DNA of 64,000 nucleotides from Snodgrassella sp. CFCC 13594 (GTDB lineage: Bacteria; Pseudomonadota; Gammaproteobacteria; Burkholderiales; Neisseriaceae): the NCBI RefSeq assembly GCF_001590725.1, contig NZ_LQXR01000002.1, forward strand, positions 1-64,000. The letters run 5' to 3'. The translations under genes were made by a program, and so were the position numbers. This document shows positions 58,249 to 64,000 of the stretch, in pieces (the stretch's first letter is position 1; the number at the start of each line of letters is the position of its first letter). The notes beneath the pieces are model-generated. The model was given only the letters and a program-made list of their open reading frames with translations, did not search any database and was not told the origin of the DNA.

Positions 58249-59328
58249 ATGAACACAACCGATTTAACCACCGCACTCGAAGCCATTGTTTTGCCCGACA
58301 GTGCGCGCACCTTGGGCAGCGAAAAAGCCGTTACTGAGATACAGCAGCACGACGACGGTGTCCACATCACACTCACCTTTCCTTATCCTGTTGCTCATTT
58401 GGCTGCAGCCCTTCAAGCAGCCGTGGATGAGGTGGTCAGCCAACAGTGCGGCGATGTGCCTTGGCATTTACACATCCAACTGGCCGTGCACAAACACAAA
58501 GTACAGCAAGGCGTGCAAACCATTGCGGGCGTCAAAAACATCATTGCCGTGGCATCGGGCAAAGGCGGTGTGGGCAAATCCACCACCAGCGCCAATTTAG
58601 CAGTGGCTTTGAGCAATATGGGCGCACGCGTAGGCGTTTTGGATGCCGATATTTATGGCCCCAGCCAACCCACCATGCTGGGCGTGGCTGGGCAAGAACC
58701 GCGACAACATGATGGCAAGCTCACGCCAGTCAGCGCTGTAGGCGGAATTCAAGTCATGTCGATTGGTTTTTTGGTGGATACCGATCAAGCAGTGGTATGG
58801 CGCGGCCCCATGGTCAGCCAAGCATTACAGCAGTTGCTGTTTCAAAGCCAATGGGATGACGTGGACTATTTGATTGTGGACTTACCGCCGGGCACCGGCG
58901 ATATTCAATTGACACTGTCACAAAAAATTCCGGTCACAGGCTCCATCGTGGTCACTACCCCGCAAGACATCGCGCTTATTGATGCGCGCAAAGCTGTGGA
59001 CATGTTCCAAAAAGTGAATATTCCGATTTTTGGGGTATTGGAAAACATGTCGGTCCACATTTGCAGCCAGTGCGGCCACGCCGAACCGATTTTTGGCCAT
59101 GATGGTGGTAAGTTGCTGGCCGAAAAACTGGGTGTGCCTCTATTGGGCCAATTGCCGCTGACGCTGGCCATCCGGGAAGCCATGGATGCTGGTAGCGCCG
59201 TCACCTTGCAACAGCAACACCCAGAAGTGGCTGCTGTCTATACCCATGCCGCATGGCAGCTGGTACAAGCACTGGCCGATCAAGGCAAAGACTTCAGCGG
59301 CCGCTTCCCAAAAATTGTGGTGGAATGA
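58249..59328 (+). CDS. mrp: Iron-sulfur cluster carrier ATPase Mrp/ApbC
   Basis: Mrp (ApbC) is a cytoplasmic P-loop ATPase that carries Fe-S clusters to target proteins. The 359-residue product has an N-terminal MIP18/DUF59-like domain (residues about 1-85) and the ATPase domain: IIAVASGKGGVGKSTTSANL (deviant Walker A), GVLDADIYGPSQPTMLGV, DYLIVDLPPGTGDIQLTLSQ, and the cluster-binding ENMSVHICSQCGHAEPIFG with its CxxC. The ATG at 58249 begins the family-like part; the frame is open a little further up. Its similarity to MinD at 2.2 kb is family-level only. Confidence 0.94.
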   Translation: MNTTDLTTALEAIVLPDSARTLGSEKAVTEIQQHDDGVHITLTFPYPVAHLAAALQAAVDEVVSQQCGDVPWHLHIQLAVHKHKVQQGVQTIAGVKNIIAVASGKGGVGKSTTSANLAVALSNMGARVGVLDADIYGPSQPTMLGVAGQEPRQHDGKLTPVSAVGGIQVMSIGFLVDTDQAVVWRGPMVSQALQQLLFQSQWDDVDYLIVDLPPGTGDIQLTLSQKIPVTGSIVVTTPQDIALIDARKAVDMFQKVNIPIFGVLENMSVHICSQCGHAEPIFGHDGGKLLAEKLGVPLLGQLPLTLAIREAMDAGSAVTLQQQHPEVAAVYTHAAWQLVQALADQGKDFSGRFPKIVVE

Positions 59329-59431
59329 GGGTGTTATTGTCCGGCGTTCATGCAGCCCTAGGTTGCCTGAACACCAGTTTTCCTATTGTCGATTCTTTTT
59401 TTGCCTATCCCATTGGCACACAAGGCGTTGA

Positions 59432-61167
59432 ATGTTGGATTCTACTGTCATTCATTGGTCGCTGCTGGCGCTGCTCGCCGATGGTAAGCCGCACCACATC
59501 AAATCTCTGGCCAAAGCGCTCGCGCTTAGACCGTCACAAATCAACGCTGCCTGGCAACGCATGCCCGCACACATCCGCGGCTTGTTGCGACAACAAGATG
59601 GTCATTGGCGCTTGGTGCGGCCACTGGCGGTACTGTCGCCCCATGACGTCATCGAGGTGGCGGCCCAAAATGGCTTTCAGGCAACCTTAGTACCGCAAAC
59701 CACATCCACCAACACTTTACTATTGGATTTGGCGCGGCATTCGGCGAGCGCGGCACATGCCCAAGTGCGCGTGAGTTACGAACAAAGTGCAGGCCGTGGG
59801 CGGCAAGGGCGGCCATGGCAAAGCCGTTTAGGCGAGTGTCTGATGCTGAGTCTAGCGTGGGCATTTGATGCGCCTCAATCGGCATTGGGCGGGCTTGCAT
59901 TGGTGGTTGCTTTGGCAGCATGTCGTGCCTTGCACCAATCTGGCGTAGCCGCCCAAATCAAATGGCCCAACGACTTGGTGCTCGGCAACAACAAACTGGG
60001 CGGCATCCTGATTGAAGTGGTGCGCCAACACGAGCAATCCATTGCCATTATCGGCATGGGCTTGAATTTTGTGCTGCCCAAAGGCGTGACACAGGCCACA
60101 GCCGTTCAAACCGTGGTACCGCAAGTGCAGGTCAAATCCATTTATCGGGATTTTTTGGCCGCCTTGGCAGCCATGCTGCCTGAATTTACCGCCCATGGCC
60201 TCGCACCATTTCTCGCAGATTATCAACAATACCATCGCGACCAAGGCCAAATCGTTCATTTACTACGCGAGGGCCATGCGTTTGTCGAAGGCCGAGTCGT
60301 GGGGGTTGCTGATAATGGTGCTATCAAACTGCACACGGAAACAGGAGAGGCATGTTACGTAAGCGGCGAAATTAGTTTGCGCCCGGGCTTGGCTGAAACA
60401 GAAGCAGCCACGCCCAAAGCCACCCGCTGTCTGTTACTGGATGCGGGCAACAGCAAACTCAAATGGGCATGGGCTGACAACGGTGTCATCAAACATCAAG
60501 CAAAGCCGCCTATCATGATTTGCATTTGCTCCTTGAAGACTGGCAGCGCCATGGCCTGCCAGGCGAATCCATTGTGGGCGCCGCAGTGTGTGGTGAAATC
60601 AAACAGCAAGCAGTAGCCAGTGCGTTGCAGCAACCCATTCAATGGCTCTCATCCATGCCTCAGGCCTTGGGCATACGCAACCACTACCGCCATGTTGGTG
60701 AACACGGCGCTGATCGGTGGTTTAATGTATTGGGCAGCCGCCGCTTCAGTCAGCATGCATGCGTGGTTGTCAGCTGCGGCACCGCAGTCACCATTGATGC
60801 ACTCACCGCCGACAACCATTATTTGGGTGGCAGCATACTGCCCGGCTTTCATCTTATGAAGGAAGCACTGGCACAGCGTACTGCCAACCTCAATCGCCCA
60901 CTCGGTCGCCCTTACGCCTTTGCCACCACCACCGCCAATGCCTTGGCCAGCGGCATCATGGATGCAGTGTGCGGTGCCATTGTGCTGATGCACGCGCGAT
61001 TGCTGGCCAAGGAAGGCACCCACCAACCGGTAGACATCGTCCTCACGGGCGGTGGCGCCAGCAAAGTAGCAGAAGCCTTACCAGAGCCATTTGTTTTAGA
61101 CAAACACATTGAAATTGTGGATAATTTGGTTCTTTATGGCTTGCTCAACTGGGTGGAACACAAATGA
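59432..61167 (+). CDS. birA-coaX: Bifunctional biotin ligase / type III pantothenate kinase (frameshifted)
   Basis: A fusion known from Neisseria. The N-terminal part is a wHTH ([20 protein letters not shown]) and biotin protein ligase with [20 protein letters not shown] and [20 protein letters not shown]. The C-terminal half is type III pantothenate kinase: [19 protein letters not shown] (ATP site), [17 protein letters not shown] (pantothenate site) and [17 protein letters not shown]. Around 60502 the frame slips; one extra A gives [17 protein letters not shown] and 578 residues, near the neisserial size. The C-terminal catalytic residues lie past the break, so as written the kinase is dead. 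Its TGA overlaps the next ATG (ATGA). It is functionally linked to bioH and bioC. Confidence 0.9.
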
Positions 61168-61931
61168 AGTGGTTGTTTGCCATTTTGGTGGCGCTGAATA
61201 TTGTGGTTTTTGGCAGCATGGTGGCCGGTAAAATTGCCCACATGAATCATGCTGAGCCACAACCCGCTGCTTCAGATGCTGCCTTGGCCGTGGACCCTGC
61301 CAATCCCAGCATCAGCGTGGCGGGCACAATGGCAGCCAGCCGACCAGCGCCAGCCGCCAAAGCCAATACGGCCCCCACAAGCACAAGTCAACCCAGCCCA
61401 GCCAACACCGAGAGCAAAACCACAGCAACTGATGACAGTAAAACTGCGCCGACCTCAGCAGCCAATTGCAGCGCCTCCGCCGTGTTGCCTGAAGACGATT
61501 ATCACCGCTTGAAAGGGCTGCTCAATCGCTGGCCTCACTCCGCTACCCGCTTTGTAGATACCCGCGCCCCAGCGAAAAGCAGCAAACCGCGCAACACGCG
61601 CTACATGGCGGCCATTCCTGGCGCCGGACCAGACATTGCAACCAATCTTAAGTCACAGAATTTTGACTACGCCATCAACCAAGGCCAAGTAAGCTTGGGT
61701 GTATTTGGCCGTCGCAGCGATGCTGAAGCAGTGGTTGCCCGCGCCAAATTAAGTGGTTTTGGCAACGCCCAAGTGGTGGCTTTGGGTAATCAACAAGACG
61801 ATGGCGATGCCGCATCGAGCATGGCCAAAATGCGCGTCAATTTCACTCAAGTCAATGATCAGGATGCCCAAGACATCAATCGCATCATTGGCCGCTACAG
61901 CAAATTACAACGCAGCAGCTGTCGCCAGTAA
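61164..61931 (+). CDS. Membrane-anchored SPOR-like protein
   Basis: A 255-residue protein with an N-terminal membrane anchor ([20 protein letters not shown]), a Pro/Ala/Thr-rich linker (about residues 35-110) and a C-terminal globular part. The latter has [20 protein letters not shown] and [20 protein letters not shown], which fits the SPOR peptidoglycan-binding fold, although less clear than in RlpA. It is translationally coupled to birA-coaX by an ATGA overlap. The layout recalls cell-division SPOR proteins. Its exact role is unknown. Confidence 0.7.
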   Translation: MKWLFAILVALNIVVFGSMVAGKIAHMNHAEPQPAASDAALAVDPANPSISVAGTMAASRPAPAAKANTAPTSTSQPSPANTESKTTATDDSKTAPTSAANCSASAVLPEDDYHRLKGLLNRWPHSATRFVDTRAPAKSSKPRNTRYMAAIPGAGPDIATNLKSQNFDYAINQGQVSLGVFGRRSDAEAVVARAKLSGFGNAQVVALGNQQDDGDAASSMAKMRVNFTQVNDQDAQDINRIIGRYSKLQRSSCRQ

Positions 61932-61936
61932 GCTAC

Positions 61937-63412
61937 ATGGGTACGCGCTCAATTATTGTGAAGAATATTTCTGCCAATATGCTGTTGCAAATCATCACAG
62001 CGGTTGGCGGCTTTATTTTGCCCCCATTGATTGTGATGACCTACGGTTCCGCCACCAATGGTATGCTCGCGTCCATCAAACAGTTTATTGCTTATTTAAC
62101 ACTGCTTGAAGCTGGCATTGGTGCCGCCAGCATTGTGGCACTGTATCAGGCATTGGCCAAACAAGACCGTCCATTACGCAACCGGATTCTGGCTGCTACC
62201 CACCATTTTTATCGAATTTCAGGCAGCCTGTTTGCTGTGGGTTTATTGATTCTGGCTGCACTCTTTGCTTGGCTGACCCACGCCGAACTAAGTCCACAGC
62301 TGACTTTTTGGATGGTGCTGGTGATGGGCTCAGTCAACATCCTCGATTTCTTTTTTTTTGGTACCTATCGCGCACTCTTAACCGCAGATCAGAAAACCTA
62401 TGTCATTTCTGCGGTGCAGGCAGCCGCCATCGTATTGAATGTGGCGGTGTCTTATATCCTGATTAAATCAGGATATTCCATTTTGGTGGTGCAGATTGCC
62501 TCATCCGCTATACTGATTAGTAAATTTGCGATTTTCAGTGCATATGTGCGCCACCATTACACCAACCTCCACCTCCATTATGAACCGGCCCATGCGTTTA
62601 AATTGGAGCAAACCTGGGATGCACTCACGCATCAATTGTGCGCCTTGGTGATTTTCAGCTCACCCCTGGTATTGATCACGATTTTTTTGTCGCTCAAAGA
62701 CGCCAGCATTTATGCCATTTATGCCTTGGTGTTTGCCGCCATCAAACTGGCCTTACAATCCTTATCGCAAGGTATGCAAGCGGTTTTTGGCCACACCCTC
62801 AACACCGATGCAGATTTAGCACGCTATCATTTTTGGCGCTATGAACGCGCGTTTGTGTGTTTTTTGGGCTGGACTTACGCCTGCACCGCTTTGCTGTTCA
62901 TGCCTTTTATTACCCTCTATACGCAACACATGCACGATGCCGATTACCACCAACCGCTCTTGGCCATGTTGTTTTTGCTGGTGGGCGTAGTGGAAAATAT
63001 CCGCATTCCCAGCGTCACCATGATTATGGCCGCTGGGCGCTATAAGGCGACCAGGCCGCAAGCACTGCTGGAGGCAACGCTCAATTTGGTGTGCGCCATT
63101 GCGTTTATCCAATGGTGGGGTTTGCCAGGCTTATTGCTCGGTGCGTTGTTATCATTTTTGTACCGCAGCAATGAGATGCTGCACTACAATGCCAAATATA
63201 TTTTGCATTTACCCCTTTGGCGCTCATATGCACTGGCAGGCATGGTGATTGGGGTATTGGCAGCCTGTGTGTGGCTGGCTAGGCCACTGGTCAACCAATT
63301 CGCTGTACCTGATTTCGTACATTGGGTGGCCTTGGGTGCCATCACCGCCACCTGTTTGGCCCTCCCATTTGTCTTCATTTTTTGGTTTACTTCACGCTGG
63401 CGTACCGCATGA
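61937..63412 (+). CDS. Wzx-like polysaccharide flippase
   Basis: A 491-residue multi-span membrane protein (about 12-14 helices) of the polysaccharide/lipid-linked oligosaccharide exporter type. It starts IIVKNISANMLLQIITAVGG with FILPPLIVMTYGSATNGMLA, the pattern of Wzx/RfbX proteins (N-terminal amphipathic helix and LxPxxxxxYG). It should flip lipid-linked sugar units across the inner membrane. It begins six bases after the previous gene, and its TGA overlaps the next ATG (ATGA at 63409-63412). A perfect DUS lies at 62218. With the glycosyltransferase behind it, it suggests a surface-polysaccharide locus. Confidence 0.8.
   Translation: MGTRSIIVKNISANMLLQIITAVGGFILPPLIVMTYGSATNGMLASIKQFIAYLTLLEAGIGAASIVALYQALAKQDRPLRNRILAATHHFYRISGSLFAVGLLILAALFAWLTHAELSPQLTFWMVLVMGSVNILDFFFFGTYRALLTADQKTYVISAVQAAAIVLNVAVSYILIKSGYSILVVQIASSAILISKFAIFSAYVRHHYTNLHLHYEPAHAFKLEQTWDALTHQLCALVIFSSPLVLITIFLSLKDASIYAIYALVFAAIKLALQSLSQGMQAVFGHTLNTDADLARYHFWRYERAFVCFLGWTYACTALLFMPFITLYTQHMHDADYHQPLLAMLFLLVGVVENIRIPSVTMIMAAGRYKATRPQALLEATLNLVCAIAFIQWWGLPGLLLGALLSFLYRSNEMLHYNAKYILHLPLWRSYALAGMVIGVLAACVWLARPLVNQFAVPDFVHWVALGAITATCLALPFVFIFWFTSRWRTA
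62218..62229 (-). repeat. Perfect DUS inside the flippase gene
   Basis: TTCAGGCAGCCT read in frame by the flippase gene. Confidence 0.9.
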
Positions 63413-64000
63413 TTCCCAAACGCATCCATTATTGTTGGTTCGGCCCCAACCCGTTACCCATTGAGACTCAACGCTATATTGAAAGCTGGCGCCGAATACT
63501 GCCAGACTATGAATTAAAACTGTGGAACGAGGACAATTTCGACATCAATGACCATGCCTATGCCAAAGCGGCCTACGCTGCAGAAAAGTATGCTTTTGTA
63601 GCTGATGTATGCCGTATTCAAGCGCTGTGTATGGAAGGCGGTTTATATCTGGACACGGACGTGCAGGTATTGCATTCTTTCGATGCATTGTTGAATCAGT
63701 GCTGTTTTACCGGCTTTGAGCAAGGTTTCAATCCATATACCCGAGAAATCACCTGCAACCCCCAAGCTGGGGTGATGGGTTGTGAAGCCGGAAATGGGTT
63801 TATGCAAGCGGTAGCACAGCGCTACCAAAACCTGACCTTCGATCCACGCCAATTGGTGACCATCAATGTGGTTTTCAGGCAGCTTTATGAAGAATATGGC
63901 ATTCGCTTCGACAACACGCTACAAACCATTCCTAATGTATTGACGGTATACCCCAGCGATTATTTTATGGCCAAAAACGCCTACACGCACGAACTCAACA
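63409..64000 (+). CDS. GT32-like glycosyltransferase (cut by the window end)
   Basis: The gene starts at ATG 63409, overlapping the flippase stop, and has no stop before 64000. The visible 197 residues open MIPKRIHYCWFGPNPLPIET, the signature of capsular and LPS sugar transferases with a DxD-type GT32 fold, followed by FVADVCRIQALCMEGGLYLD with TDVQVLHSF, where DTD is the metal and nucleotide-sugar site. It should add a sugar (often mannose, galactose or an amino sugar) to a surface glycan. Which sugar and acceptor cannot be told, and the rest of the locus is outside the window. Confidence 0.82.
   Translation, partial: MIPKRIHYCWFGPNPLPIETQRYIESWRRILPDYELKLWNEDNFDINDHAYAKAAYAAEKYAFVADVCRIQALCMEGGLYLDTDVQVLHSFDALLNQCCFTGFEQGFNPYTREITCNPQAGVMGCEAGNGFMQAVAQRYQNLTFDPRQLVTINVVFRQLYEEYGIRFDNTLQTIPNVLTVYPSDYFMAKNAYTHELN

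Overview
This window is a stretch of ordinary chromosome from a member of the Neisseriaceae (Betaproteobacteria). Three things point there. The 12-mer AGGCTGCCTGAA (reverse TTCAGGCAGCCT) recurs throughout, alone and as inverted pairs behind genes; it is a dialect of the neisserial DNA uptake sequence (DUS), which I recall as the Simonsiella-type form. Gene orders such as minC-minD-minE-oxyR, ftsY-ftsE-ftsX and bioH-bioC are typical of the family. The proteins include neisserial forms: two LpxL lipid A acyltransferases, a BirA-CoaX fusion and a Mn exporter behind a yybP-ykoY riboswitch. I cannot name the species. No rRNA, tRNA, CRISPR array, intact insertion sequence or prophage was seen.

Layout. 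0.4-7 kb: a DUF2520 protein, the Min division-site operon with oxyR, a secreted coiled-coil protein, the riboswitch-controlled Mn exporter, and metR divergent from metE. 7.5-18 kb: metE, isocitrate lyase, lpxL1, purT, a PQQ-type sugar dehydrogenase lipoprotein, lpxL2 and metK. 18-30.5 kb: a MaoC hydratase, tex, a gene-poor stretch, a roadblock-like protein, an MFS exporter, a glycosylase-like protein, a DedA protein and the ybeY-corC-DUF808-lnt cluster. 30.5-43.5 kb: D-lactate dehydrogenase, an ABC exporter, a nucleotidase coupled to ruvA, rlpA, comF head-to-head with bioH-bioC, a patatin lipoprotein, a VIT-type metal transporter, prfB with its programmed frameshift, and purB. 43.7-57 kb: mmsA, a second roadblock-like gene with a small ferredoxin-fold-like protein, ftsYEX, a Sel1-repeat protein, dnaJ, an RNase II family enzyme, a PhyH dioxygenase and glutathione reductase. 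57.4-64 kb: a methyltransferase, mrp, birA-coaX, a SPOR-like protein, and the first two genes of a probable surface-polysaccharide locus (flippase and a glycosyltransferase cut by the window end).

The most notable result is quality-related. Nine genes (DUF2520, lpxL1, MFS exporter, ruvA, bioH, ftsE, ftsX, a methyltransferase, birA-coaX) are each broken by one missing base, and adding one base restores a full-length family member every time. Several are normally essential or important, so sequencing or assembly error is the likeliest cause, although real loss (especially lpxL1) cannot be excluded. The prfB frame break is different: it is the conserved programmed +1 frameshift. Other points of interest are the DUS-like helix inside the Mn riboswitch, a second DUS-like variant (TTCAGGCAACC), the paired roadblock-like genes with AT-rich leaders, a hairpin in the metR-metE gap, and overlapping start codons of comF and bioH. 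I did not find a convincing wholly new multi-gene system.
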